A stretch of DNA of 64,000 bases from NCBI GenBank assembly GCA_039105265.1, contig JAPFFF010000007.1:2852001-2916000 (forward strand), given 5' to 3'. The translations under genes and the position numbers were made by a program. The stretch comes from Tritrichomonas musculus (Eukaryota > Parabasalia > Tritrichomonadida > Tritrichomonadidae). The notes under the pieces are model-generated. The model worked only from the letters and a program-made list of their open reading frames with translations. It was not told where the DNA came from and ran no database searches. This document shows, piece by piece, positions 1-9,552 of the stretch. Position 1 is the stretch's first letter, and the number at the start of each line of letters is the position of its first letter.

Positions 1-2486
1 TTTTCAATGATTATTTTAACAATACTTTTTACAATTTCAAACTTACATTGCATGCAAGCGCTTGGCATAATACTGACACTCCAATCGATCTCTTCGCACA
101 TTGAAGGACATGCAATTTTAATCTGTTCCAATAGATATAAAAAGAGGTCATTTTTACTCTTATCGATGGCATAATTTAGAATTGTTTGAACAGTATTAAT
201 ATCAAGTTGATAATTCTCTTTCAAAAGAGTGTCGAAGAAGTAATGAACAATGCTTATGTAATCATACATAACTGCATATTTAAGTGATGATGAAAGACAT
301 GAATTACTCAATTGTGAACAACACAATTTAAAGATTGAAAGATTACCGAATAGAACAGATTTAACATCAGAATCTAAGCAATTTTGTAAATCATCTGAAT
401 TCACCATTTTTTGAATGATTTTTAAAATGAATTTTGAAAGCCTATAAAACCCATATTCAGTCGTTGTTTGAATCATATTTGGCATTCCAAATTCATTGAA
501 TCCTTTGTCAATCAGAGCAATGAAAGAGTGAATATTTCCACTTGACAAAGAAGTCAAAATCATTTTATTCAAAACTCTTTTATCCAAGTTATTTTTACTA
601 AATATTTTTTCAAGAAGCCAATCAAACAAATCATTTTTATGCATTTTAATAGTAACAATAATCGAATCAATTTTATAATCATCATTACTTATACAGACAT
701 TAAAAATATTATTAGTATTATTATTTTGCTTCTTTTGTTCATTTTGGTAAATTTCATCAATGTTTTGTTGATCAACAATTTTAATGATTTCAACGTTTCC
801 ACCACTGATTGCGTCCACAAACAAATCAGAATTGACTTTAAAATGATTCAGCAAGAAATATTTGAAACATTTAATTGATCCATGAATTGCTGATGCATTC
901 AAAAAGTTCCTTGTGTCAAAAAATATATTGAAAGGAACCAAATCTTCTTTATTCTTGACTTGGTTCTTCGCAATCAATGCTTGCAAAGTGTCAACGTCAT
1001 CGTGAATCAAAGCTTTAATCATTTCGTTGTCTGATTCACCATTATCCAACATTTCTCTATATTTGTCAATTTTATCTGGCAAGTATTGATTAAAGAATGC
1101 ATTGTCATATTCTCTATAATCATTCTTAAGCGTGTCATGATAATTAGATCCCAATTCAATGATTTCTGGGAGGAACCAATTATAAATATAAAAAGTTTTA
1201 TTATGAATTTTTGTATTAGTTGAAAAACTGGCACAACCATAAGCATTATTTCGTCTACCAAATTCTTCAATTAATTTTACATGGCTCTTAATCTTTGCTA
1301 TTATGTCTCCTTTGGGAATAAGGCCTTTCCTATACATGTTGTATATGAAAGAAGCCTTACAAAAAGATTCACAAAAAGATTCCATCATTTTGGATGAAAT
1401 TAAAGGCAATAAAAACTTTAAATTTTTCGTTTCTTCTTCTTCTTTGGATTTATCAAGCTCAACTAATAAATCAACAAGATAATGATGCAATAGAAAATAA
1501 TTATTAATTATTTGGATTAGAAATGCAGCCAGTTCTCTAACATCATCTTCTTTTCGTGACCAAAATGAGTCAACTATTTCGTTTTTGACCTTTAAAACCG
1601 AACTTTCATTAATATGACATAATAAATTAAATAGATTATCAATCGAATCGATATCTTCTTGCTGATCGTCAATAAGTTGCGATAAATTGTCAAAATTATT
1701 TATGAATTGGTTAACTTTTTCTAAAATAACGTCGATTTTGAGGTCTTCAGCAATATCTTTAATGGAATTCATGTTATCAGGCGCAAGATCTACATTTTTA
1801 AAGTTAAAAAAGTCACAAATGGGTTGGAAATCATTAAATTCGTCATCATATTGATATACATAACTGGTCAAATCAGATTTTTTGGCAATTTGCTCAGAAA
1901 TTACTTGGGATGTGACAACTGCAAGCGCATTACATTGGTATTCATTATTATTGGTGATAATTGTAATTTTTTTGGAGTAATTAAATTTGATAAAATCTAA
2001 TAATGATTTTTTTGTCATGGAAACATTAATACCAGATTTAATATTCGCATTAAATGAAATTCCCACAAATTTATTTCTATTGGTTGTAGTTGGCATATCT
2101 AAATTTAAAAGATTTTGAATTTGATAATATGATGGCATTTCTTTTTCATCAAAGTGAACAGTTTCTCCTAGACATAATTGTTCATATTTTCCAAGAACTT
2201 TATCATCATCCTTGATATTGAGATCATATTGCAAGACTCTAGGATTTCCAATTAGAAAATTATCTATTGTGGAACTTATATTTCTTAAAATTTCACTGTT
2301 GAATTTACTAAATCCATTTTGGGTTGAAATCATGAAATCTCTTGGAATATATTTCAAAAAATTAATATCATTATTATATAAACTTAAACACCCTGGATTA
2401 TTAGCGGACTTTATTGAATCAGTTTGGTTTGAAAGAGAATCTACATTGCAAAAAGTAATTCTACATTTTTTATTTTGGATCATCAT
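1..2486 (-). CDS. BTB-like / DUF3447-type ankyrin-repeat protein, 3' end outside the window
   Basis: An uninterrupted minus-strand frame runs from an ATG ATG pair at 2486 to base 1: 828 codons with no stop, so the C-terminus lies beyond the left edge. The first in-frame upstream region holds no better ATG. Residues about 1-290 form a degenerate BTB-like module followed by a helical BACK-like stretch; the piece around residue 150 (SFNANIKSG) and residues 165-200 (KKITIITNNNEYQC, CNALAVVTSQVISEQI) is the part most like a BTB fold. From about residue 470 the sequence turns into weak ankyrin repeats, for example ASAIHGSIKCFKYFLLN and AISGGNVEIIKIV, a pattern typical of the DUF3447 ankyrin proteins that are expanded in trichomonads. 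No catalytic motif is visible; the repeats suggest protein binding. Partners and location are unknown. The domain family is fairly sure, the function is not. Confidence 0.75.
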   Translation of the reverse strand, partial: MMIQNKKCRITFCNVDSLSNQTDSIKSANNPGCLSLYNNDINFLKYIPRDFMISTQNGFSKFNSEILRNISSTIDNFLIGNPRVLQYDLNIKDDDKVLGKYEQLCLGETVHFDEKEMPSYYQIQNLLNLDMPTTTNRNKFVGISFNANIKSGINVSMTKKSLLDFIKFNYSKKITIITNNNEYQCNALAVVTSQVISEQIAKKSDLTSYVYQYDDEFNDFQPICDFFNFKNVDLAPDNMNSIKDIAEDLKIDVILEKVNQFINNFDNLSQLIDDQQEDIDSIDNLFNLLCHINESSVLKVKNEIVDSFWSRKEDDVRELAAFLIQIINNYFLLHHYLVDLLVELDKSKEEEETKNLKFLLPLISSKMMESFCESFCKASFIYNMYRKGLIPKGDIIAKIKSHVKLIEEFGRRNNAYGCASFSTNTKIHNKTFYIYNWFLPEIIELGSNYHDTLKNDYREYDNAFFNQYLPDKIDKYREMLDNGESDNEMIKALIHDDVDTLQALIAKNQVKNKEDLVPFNIFFDTRNFLNASAIHGSIKCFKYFLLNHFKVNSDLFVDAISGGNVEIIKIVDQQNIDEIYQNEQKKQNNNTNNIFNVCISNDDYKIDSIIVTIKMHKNDLFDWLLEKIFSKNNLDKRVLNKMILTSLSSGNIHSFIALIDKGFNEFGMPNMIQTTTEYGFYRLSKFILKIIQKMVNSDDLQNCLDSDVKSVLFGNLSIFKLCCSQLSNSCLSSSLKYAVMYDYISIVHYFFDTLLKENYQLDINTVQTILNYAIDKSKNDLFLYLLEQIKIACPSMCEEIDWSVSIMPSACMQCKFEIVKSIVKIIIE

Positions 2487-2817
2487 AGAGATTTTTTTAT
2501 TAACTTTTTTGAATTGAAAGAAAAGTAAATAATTACTATGGATTCTAATATACTACAACTAAAATATTATCATAATAAGTATCTAAAAGATAATAAACAT
2601 ATTTATATTGCATTTTTTCTTTTGGAGCAAAAGATATTAACAAATATTTTTTTCAATATATCATTCAAAAAGTTGTTTTGAATTTAGGATTTGAAATTTA
2701 ATAGTTTTCTAAATTATTCTTCTGAATAAATAAAAAATAAATCAACAAATAGGTATAAAATAGCATATATTATAAATGAATGCTCAAGTAACCTTGACGT
2801 TTATTGAACTTTTAATT
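2487..2817. other. AT-rich spacer between two minus-strand genes
   Basis: This stretch must hold the promoter of the ankyrin gene and the 3' end of the CCDC25-like gene. I see only A/T-rich sequence, with no RNA gene, no convincing initiator element and no repeat. Confidence 0.5.
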
Positions 2818-3465
2818 TTACATGAAGTCATCTTCCATATTTGTATTAAACTCTGCTTTTGGAATATTATCGAGCATCTGTTGAACTCCATTCTTACTAA
2901 CTTTTACCTTTTTCTTTGGATTTTCATCAAAACCGTCATCAAAATCGTCTCCTCCCCAATCGTCGTCTGCTTGGTTGGCGCTATTTTTACTTTTCTTTTT
3001 ATTTGCAACTATGTCTTCTAGCTCTTGTTCAAGATCTTTAACCGTACATTCTGATCTAACAGTTGCAATATATTTTAAGATTTGGTTATTTTTCCTGACT
3101 CCATGCTCTACATGCATTAACTTTCTATTATGGAATGAAACTTGGCCGGGATTCATTCCTTTGGTTTTCATCAAGTTTGTTGCAACAGTATAAACAACAT
3201 CAACAGCTGGGTGCTTTGTTCCTTCTATTGATCCATCTTTGCAGATTTGGCAACAAATGTCAGCCAACTTTTTTGGGACCGTTGTCTCATTTTCATGCAG
3301 CCTGACGTAAGCATGAGGACTTGAAAATTTATCAACATGATACCACATCAAAGTGAGTCCAGATTGCTCCATAAAGCGTTGAGTGAAGTGAATAAGTTCT
3401 TCGTTTTCGAATTGATCAACACCAACATAAATAGTATGGTCGTCAACTTGATATACAATAACCAT
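2818..3465 (-). CDS. CCDC25/Jlp2-like NFACT-R domain protein
   Basis: A 215-residue protein, close to the 208 residues of human CCDC25. I chose the ATG at 3465 because the protein then begins MVIVYQVDDHTIYVG, which aligns with the N-terminus of CCDC25; upstream codons in frame lack an ATG. The NFACT-R (DUF814) domain covers residues about 5-140: YVGVDQFENEELI, WYHVDKFSSPHAYVRLH, PAVDVVYTVATNLMKTKGM and PGQVSFHNRKLM match the conserved blocks in order. An acidic low-complexity tail follows (DDDWGGDDFDDGFDEN) and then a Lys-rich patch. In family members NFACT-R is linked to translation quality control or nucleic-acid binding, and yeast Jlp2 is poorly characterised. The gene diverges from the transporter at 3553 across an 87-bp gap that must contain both promoters. 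Confidence 0.88.
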   Translation of the reverse strand: MVIVYQVDDHTIYVGVDQFENEELIHFTQRFMEQSGLTLMWYHVDKFSSPHAYVRLHENETTVPKKLADICCQICKDGSIEGTKHPAVDVVYTVATNLMKTKGMNPGQVSFHNRKLMHVEHGVRKNNQILKYIATVRSECTVKDLEQELEDIVANKKKSKNSANQADDDWGGDDFDDGFDENPKKKVKVSKNGVQQMLDNIPKAEFNTNMEDDFM

Positions 3466-3552
3466 TAGAAATAAAAATAATCTCTTCAACTTTTTCAATA
3501 TGTTCACAGAATTATTCGTTTATACGGCCAAATTTTAATTTAAACATTTTAA
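3466..3552. promoter_or_regulatory. Short divergent promoter region
   Basis: Only 87 bp separate the two start codons of the CCDC25-like gene (minus) and the transporter gene (plus), so both promoters must fit here or overlap the genes. The DNA is AT-rich. I cannot identify an unambiguous trichomonad initiator motif. Confidence 0.4.
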
Positions 3553-5094
3553 ATGCAAAGCATTTCATACTTACCTGATTTCAGCCAAAATGATGAGTCT
3601 GATGAGTCTATTCGATCACTTGAATCAGTTGACATCCCAGCGAATATTCCTAAAAAACATTTTAATTTACCTTTTTTTGCATGCCTAATTTTTGTTATTG
3701 TTTACACAATCCCTATTTTACCACTTTATCCAACAGCTCATTCATGCTTAGCTATAGTATGCACTATTTGTTTTTTATGGATAACAGAAACGATACCACC
3801 GTTTGCGACTTCATATTTAATTCCGATTTTATCAGTATGGCTTCAAATTGGAATCGATAAAGAAACAGGAAAAAGAATTCCTGCATCAACGATGGCACAA
3901 ATATTTTCATTCAAATTTATGGATCCAATAATTTTTGTATTTTTCGGAAGCCTTGTTCTCAGCACTGGTCTTCAAAAGTTAAATATCACAAGTAGAGTTT
4001 CACGATTTATTTTAGGCCTTATTACACCAAAACCCTCGACTGTTCTACTCGTGCTAATGTTAATCAATTTATTTATTGGTGCATTTTTATCCAATGTCGC
4101 ATCAACTACTCTTACTTTATCACTCGCTATACCGATTATCAAGACTTTAAAACCAACAGATCCTTTTATCAAAGCAATACTCTTTGGAATTGCATGGAGT
4201 GGTAATTGTGGTGGACAACCCACAACAATAGCATCACCACAAAATGTTATTGCAGCTCATGTTGTTAATATTTCAGGCTCTCACATTTCATTCATTGATT
4301 GGATAACTTTTGGTACACCAGTATCAATTATATTAACATTACTTCAATGGTTTTATTTAATATCAATCTTCCCTAAAAGTTCCAATGAACGATTACAAAT
4401 TCCAACTAGTTCTAAGGAGGAGCCATGGTCATTTAGGCATACTGAAGCGGTAATCATTACATTTGTTACTATCTTCCTTTGGTCGTTTGGGGACAATCTA
4501 AGCTGGTTTATGGGTCATATTGGCATCGCATCATTGATCCCTATTGTTTGCTTTTTTGGCAGTGGAATCTTAAATACAAATGATTTTAATACATTAAAAT
4601 GGTCGACATTGTCATTATTAGGTGGCGGCCTTGCACTGGGAGAATCAATGAAACTATCTGGATTACTTGACGTTATCGCAGAAGGTGCTCGCGAAATGCT
4701 CAAAGGAGTATCTGTCCTGACACTCTTAATTGTAATTTTAATGGCTGAATCTATTGTTGCCTCAATTCTTAGTTCGACAACAGCTGCTTCAATTATCTTT
4801 CCACTTATAATGGCAATTGGTGAAAATACTGGACATGCTCCATTACTTGTTGTTCTTGCTGCACTTATGATAAGCACTTCTCAGTTGTTCCATATTTCGA
4901 GCTTTCCAAACGCACTTGTTTCTGGTGTAGCTTTTGAAGCTACACCTGAGCAGGAAAGAGAAGAAGGCGTTCGAAATGGAACAACCTATTTGAAAGGAAA
5001 TGAATACTTTAAATATGGTTGGCCAACTATAATAATGGGCTGGATTATAATATCAACTGTTGGCTACGGAGCTGTATCAAAATTAGGATTATAA
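3553..5094 (+). CDS. SLC13/DASS-family anion transporter (Pho90/Pho91-like)
   Basis: A 513-residue multispanning membrane protein. A short acidic cytosolic N-terminus (residues 1-35) is followed by about a dozen hydrophobic segments, consistent with the divalent-anion:Na+ symporter fold. The two re-entrant hairpin motifs of this family are visible: LSNVASTTLTLSLA near residue 178 and ILSSTTAASIIFPL near residue 415. The segment GNCGGQPTTIASPQNVIA near residue 218 resembles the GGxxTPISSPQN block of yeast low-affinity phosphate transporters Pho87/90/91. The substrate is therefore probably phosphate, or alternatively sulfate or a dicarboxylate; sequence alone cannot decide. The yeast N-terminal SPX regulatory domain is absent. 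It sits head-to-head with the CCDC25-like gene. Confidence 0.88.
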   Translation: MQSISYLPDFSQNDESDESIRSLESVDIPANIPKKHFNLPFFACLIFVIVYTIPILPLYPTAHSCLAIVCTICFLWITETIPPFATSYLIPILSVWLQIGIDKETGKRIPASTMAQIFSFKFMDPIIFVFFGSLVLSTGLQKLNITSRVSRFILGLITPKPSTVLLVLMLINLFIGAFLSNVASTTLTLSLAIPIIKTLKPTDPFIKAILFGIAWSGNCGGQPTTIASPQNVIAAHVVNISGSHISFIDWITFGTPVSIILTLLQWFYLISIFPKSSNERLQIPTSSKEEPWSFRHTEAVIITFVTIFLWSFGDNLSWFMGHIGIASLIPIVCFFGSGILNTNDFNTLKWSTLSLLGGGLALGESMKLSGLLDVIAEGAREMLKGVSVLTLLIVILMAESIVASILSSTTAASIIFPLIMAIGENTGHAPLLVVLAALMISTSQLFHISSFPNALVSGVAFEATPEQEREEGVRNGTTYLKGNEYFKYGWPTIIMGWIIISTVGYGAVSKLGL

Positions 5095-5221
5095 TTATTC
5101 ACTTGCGTATTTCTATTATTATTATTATTTTTATTATTATATTATATTACCTTATATTATTTTTATCTCTATCCTTATTTGAAATATTTCCAATCTAAAA
5201 AATTTAATGAATAATTTTTTA

Positions 5222-5262
<41 letters not shown>

Positions 5263-5445
5263 CTAGAATATAAAATACCATTTTAAAGAGAATGCACTAT
5301 AACTAAACTTAGGATTTTTTAAGACGATATCAAAATATTTGTAATAGTGATTCTGATATTCAAATTTTGAAAGAAAACCAATTAAACATTGGAAAAGTTT
5401 TAATTTAAAACCGATATGAACAAAGTTACTTGAAATTTGTTTCTA
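5095..5445. other. Spacer with a 34-base poly(T) tract
   Basis: The plus strand holds an unbroken run of 34 T at 5227-5260, preceded by TTA-rich microsatellite-like DNA (5113-5155). No RNA gene is seen. The stretch is the 3' flank of the transporter and the promoter of the coiled-coil gene at 5446. Confidence 0.6.
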
Positions 5446-5997
5446 ATGCAAAGAATGCAACAACAACAACAGCTCGCTCTTCTTGAAGAAGCAATGAAAT
5501 CAAGAAAAGAAATCGAATTGCTTACCGAAGAAACAAATAAATTAAAAGAAAAGCTTACTATGAAACAAGACACATTAAATCGTTTACAAAAACTCTGCCT
5601 CGCTTCAGCATCTTTGCTAAATTCAGTTGATAGTACATCTACAGAAACGGAAATGTCATCTCTAAAATGCCTTACAAAACTTGATCAATCAACAGCTGTT
5701 GTTCCAACTGAAAATGAAGAAGAAGAAGATCAAATGAAATTAATTGTTGGTAAATATTTGAATCAAATTCTTGCTGTTATTGTTGATTTCTCAGAACAGA
5801 ATAATGGAAACTTGAATATAATTAATTTAGTACAACTCGAACAGAAATTAAATCAACTCTTTGCTTTTGCAGAAAGCAAGGAAATTATTCCAAGAGTTGA
5901 AGAATCACAGAGTTGGAAAAAAGGTGTTGCTCTTCATAAGCCTCTCTTCGATAAGATTACTGAAATTAATGATTCGAAAGATGATGACGAAGAATAA
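5446..5997 (+). CDS. Small coiled-coil protein of unknown function
   Basis: A 183-residue protein starting at the ATG at 5446 (MQRMQQQQQLALLEEAMKS). Residues about 5-60 are a strongly heptad-like, charged coiled coil that begins with a short glutamine run. Residues 60-95 are Ser/Thr/acidic and likely disordered. Residues about 98-150 form a second helical part (KLIVGKYLNQILAVIVDF), and the C-terminus is acidic (DSKDDDEE). I do not recognise a family. It could be a structural or adaptor subunit. The gene is convergent with the dynein-2 intermediate chain gene. Confidence 0.7.
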   Translation: MQRMQQQQQLALLEEAMKSRKEIELLTEETNKLKEKLTMKQDTLNRLQKLCLASASLLNSVDSTSTETEMSSLKCLTKLDQSTAVVPTENEEEEDQMKLIVGKYLNQILAVIVDFSEQNNGNLNIINLVQLEQKLNQLFAFAESKEIIPRVEESQSWKKGVALHKPLFDKITEINDSKDDDEE

Positions 5998-6461
5998 GCT
6001 TTATATATATCTTTTTTATTCAGAACAAGATAATTGATTTCAAATTTTTCAATATGTGAAATTAATCTTTTTTTCATGAAATAATCTTAAAACTTTATAA
6101 TAGCGTTTCATGTAAACTATTAAATTTCAATAATTAAAAGAATTTTATATTCAAAAAATCGATCATTTTGAATAAATATTTAACTAAAGTAATCTATTGG
6201 AAAAAAAAATGATATGTAGATAATCATTAAATTCATTCAACACTTCATGATTTTCTTGTGACATATGATGCAAATTTAAATAGATTATTTGAACAAGAAT
6301 ATTTAATCAAGGTATTATCCATTAAAAAAATTATGATTATTTTTTACAGAATTTTGATGTGAAACGAGGGAACATCTACAACATTAATGAAAGATGATAA
6401 AAAATGCAAATATTTATAAAAATAAAAAAAATTATATCATGTCTAGAATATATATATAATA
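5998..6461. other. Convergent 3' spacer, nothing recognisable
   Basis: The stretch lies between the 3' ends of two convergent genes. It is about 80% A+T by eye, with no RNA gene, open frame or obvious repeat. Confidence 0.5.
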
Positions 6462-7835
6462 TTATAATGAAAGAACAGTTTTTGTTTGCGCTTCCCATTG
6501 TGTCATTAGTCTGTTAGCACCAGGCCTTTGCTCGAATTCACCTTCTTCACATCCAAAGAACATAACTTTTCCATCACTGCATCCGACAATCAATGTACCT
6601 GGAATATTTTCGTTCCAAACAACTTTTGATGCATTTGGAGCATCAAAAGACATAATTGGCTCTGTCGATGAAACACAAAAATCTAAAATTGCAACTCTAT
6701 CAACAGCAACAACCGCAACAATAGAAGGAGAATGTTTTGACCAAGCAATATCAAACAATTGGCAATTTAATAAAATTGACATAGTAAGTGGCTCATTAAT
6801 ATTCCCATTTCTAATACAGAAAAGTTCATCTGATCCAATTGACACAAAAAGACCAGGAGCAATAGGGCATATCTGTACATTGATAACAGGACCAGAATGG
6901 CCAGGATAAAATTGACGTTCTCTCTGTACAGCGCTACTTTCGAAAGGAAGAGGAACACGGACAATAGTACCACTTTCAAGCCCAACCAAAGCATCACTTG
7001 AGTTTGGAATTACAGCTAAACAGCTAATTGCACCATCCTTGTCCGAGATTTTCATCGGTGAACATTGCTCAAGGAATTTAGTTCTTGAATTTCTCCCTTT
7101 TAGAGTCCAAACGCAAATTAAGCCTTCAACAGATGCAGAAACAAGAGCCAAAACAGTTTGACGATCAGCTAGCCAATCAACAGCGACAATTCTGTTCAAA
7201 TGACTATCGCCAAGCTTTGTCTGGGCCCATTTATCATCATTTCTGATAACCGAGACTTCACCTGTGTGGTGGCCAATTGCAATAATTGCTGGATAGTGTG
7301 GGTGATATTTGATTGCAGTGACACAAGAATCTAATGGTATCTCGTGCCTGTTATTCGATACGGTAGAAATAAAATGTAATTGCGTTGAATGTCGGCAAAA
7401 TCCATAATGATTTGGAACTTCTAAAGCTACAGCAACAGTAGATCCTGTACAATTAATTGATAAACCAGAAACCATAAACTTTGAATCGGTATCGAATGTA
7501 GTTTTGAGAACAATATTTGTTGATGCTGCTTTTTTTTCTAGATATTGATATGCGGTTGTAGGAGCTAATTCTCTTATTGCAATCGGATAAACTCTTTTAA
7601 GAAATTGAAAAACTTCATTTTCATCTACTTTTGGCGTTTGATATTTTACGCCAGTGCTAGATGTTGCAACATCAACGCGTGAATCTGGTGCTGTTTCAAT
7701 ATCGATTTTTTGAGGTAATAATTCTTCACCTGTTTGAACTTCTGCTTGCTTACATTTTTTCCGAGGTGCAGATGCGCCTTCATTTGATGTAATATCTATA
7801 GGATCGCTAGAAACATCGGTATAAGTCTTCGACAT
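6462..7835 (-). CDS. Dynein-2 (IFT) intermediate chain, WDR34/DYNC2I2-like WD40 protein
   Basis: A 457-residue protein. Residues 1-85 are a charged, flexible N-terminus containing AEVQTGEE, of the kind by which dynein intermediate chains contact light chains. Residues 76-90 (VFQFLKRVYPIAIREL) match the helix ahead of the propeller in WDR34 (FLRRVE...RELNK). The rest forms about six WD40 blades: CVTAIKYHPHYPAIIAIG, TGEVSVI, LVSASVEGLICVWTLKG, GAISCLAVIPNSSDALVG, GHSGPVINVQICP and CQLFDIAWSKHSPSIVAV follow the order seen in DYNC2I2. Dynein-2 drives retrograde transport in flagella, fitting a flagellate that also has the IFT139 gene 6 kb away. The dynein intermediate chain class is well supported; choosing WDR34 over WDR60 rests on length and motif order. 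Confidence 0.75.
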   Translation of the reverse strand: MSKTYTDVSSDPIDITSNEGASAPRKKCKQAEVQTGEELLPQKIDIETAPDSRVDVATSSTGVKYQTPKVDENEVFQFLKRVYPIAIRELAPTTAYQYLEKKAASTNIVLKTTFDTDSKFMVSGLSINCTGSTVAVALEVPNHYGFCRHSTQLHFISTVSNNRHEIPLDSCVTAIKYHPHYPAIIAIGHHTGEVSVIRNDDKWAQTKLGDSHLNRIVAVDWLADRQTVLALVSASVEGLICVWTLKGRNSRTKFLEQCSPMKISDKDGAISCLAVIPNSSDALVGLESGTIVRVPLPFESSAVQRERQFYPGHSGPVINVQICPIAPGLFVSIGSDELFCIRNGNINEPLTMSILLNCQLFDIAWSKHSPSIVAVVAVDRVAILDFCVSSTEPIMSFDAPNASKVVWNENIPGTLIVGCSDGKVMFFGCEEGEFEQRPGANRLMTQWEAQTKTVLSL

Positions 7836-9552
7836 ACGTTTTCTAAAAAAATTGAAAATAAAAAAAAAAAAAAAAAAAAAAAACAGTTTTCAATTTAAAA
7901 TTTTAAGTTCAACTTTTTCATAATAAAAATGCAGAAAATCTTTTATAAAAAAGAGGTGGGAGGAGTAGGATTTTTTATAGAAATCTATTTTATATGCATA
8001 ACAATATTTTTAATATTATTCTAAATATTATTTATTATATGTTTATTAGATATTATTCGATAATGGATGGTATATATTTATTTTATTTTTTAAATAATAA
8101 TTGAATTTTTTGAATAGAAAAAATTTTACGATAAATTTTTTTTTTTAACAATTTTGAAAATTTATATAAATATGAAATTTTTATAATATAAATTTTTATT
8201 TTGTATTATTTTTCATTTTTTATCTTTGATATATATTATTTATATGGTAAAATAAGTTTATTTGCATAAATATAGATTTTTAAAGAGGATAAGATAATTG
8301 AATTATACTCCATATAATCATTCAATTATTAAAATTAATATATATATATAAATTTAATATATTATTTTATTAGAATCTGACAAAATTTATAAATTCATTT
8401 AACATACTATATATAATGCTATATTATAAATATATTTTACATTTGAATATAGATAATCATAAATTAATTTAGTGTAAAATTGATAGAATAATAAAATAAA
8501 AAAAAGGTTTAATAGAATTTTTCAATGCGAAATTTGAATAGTCAAATTCTATAGTTTATATTAAGCCAAAATACGGTTTTTCAGAAAACAAAATAAATAT
8601 ATGAAAAAGCATTCACTTTTTACTAATTTATTTGTTCAAAGTAAAATATAAACCAATAAAAAAGCTAATTATTTCGTTTTAAAAAGTTATCTATAATAAC
8701 CAAATATATTCAATTCAATATTTTACAAATAAGATATCTTGTTTATTATTTAATATTTTAATTATAAAATATTTGATATATATAGAAACATGTTTTATAT
8801 AATATGTATAATAACTATATTTTAAAAAATATATCTTTTTTTCAAAAATGCTTGTTTTAGTAAAATTAGAAAATAAAAATAGAAAAATAGAGTCTTTGTT
8901 CGAGCCATTTTCAAATTAAATTAATTAAAAATATTTAAATATATATATAACTTTTAATATTAATATTTACATTATTAAATAACAATTTGTATATTAAGAA
9001 ATGCAAAAAATAGAATGAAAACCAATTTTATCTCATTATAGAAATGTAATATGAAACTAATCAAATATCCTACATATTATATAATATCTTCTTATATAGA
9101 TATATGATTTATTTTATTTTGAACAAATCAAAAGCATATCAAATGATGGATTTATTTAAAAAAACGCTCTTATGAAAAATGGCTTTTAATTCATTGAATA
9201 GCACATTTTATTAAACATATTTAATATAATAATAAATAATAAACTGTATAATATAAATAAAATAAAAAATAATTACAAAATAATAATTATATACTAAGAT
9301 ATATACAAAAAATATTAACTACAAAAAAACCAAAAAAGTCTTTGCACCTTTTATAAAAACCATAATAAGTACTCATATTCAATCCAAATAAGCAGCCTTT
9401 TGTATGAAATAACATGCATAATTCTAGAGGATAAATATTGTTGAAATAATTTATACAATTTGAAAATCAATTATTTTTCTCAATAAAAAAAAAAAAGATC
9501 ATATATGGCCCTTTCATATTCAATAAAAATGATAATATAAAGTATTTAATGA
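7836..9552. other. 1.7-kb gene-free AT-rich stretch
   Basis: It starts with a 24-base poly(A) run (7860-7883) upstream of the dynein gene. The rest is extremely AT-rich with many TATATA runs and no open frame, tRNA or recognisable repeat. It separates two minus-strand genes. It could hold a decayed element too far gone to see by eye. Confidence 0.5.

Noticed and set aside
639-878. 79-codon plus-strand frame over the ankyrin gene
   Set aside because: It is antisense to an 828-codon frame with clear domain content; it has low-complexity Ile/Asn composition and no recognisable domain.
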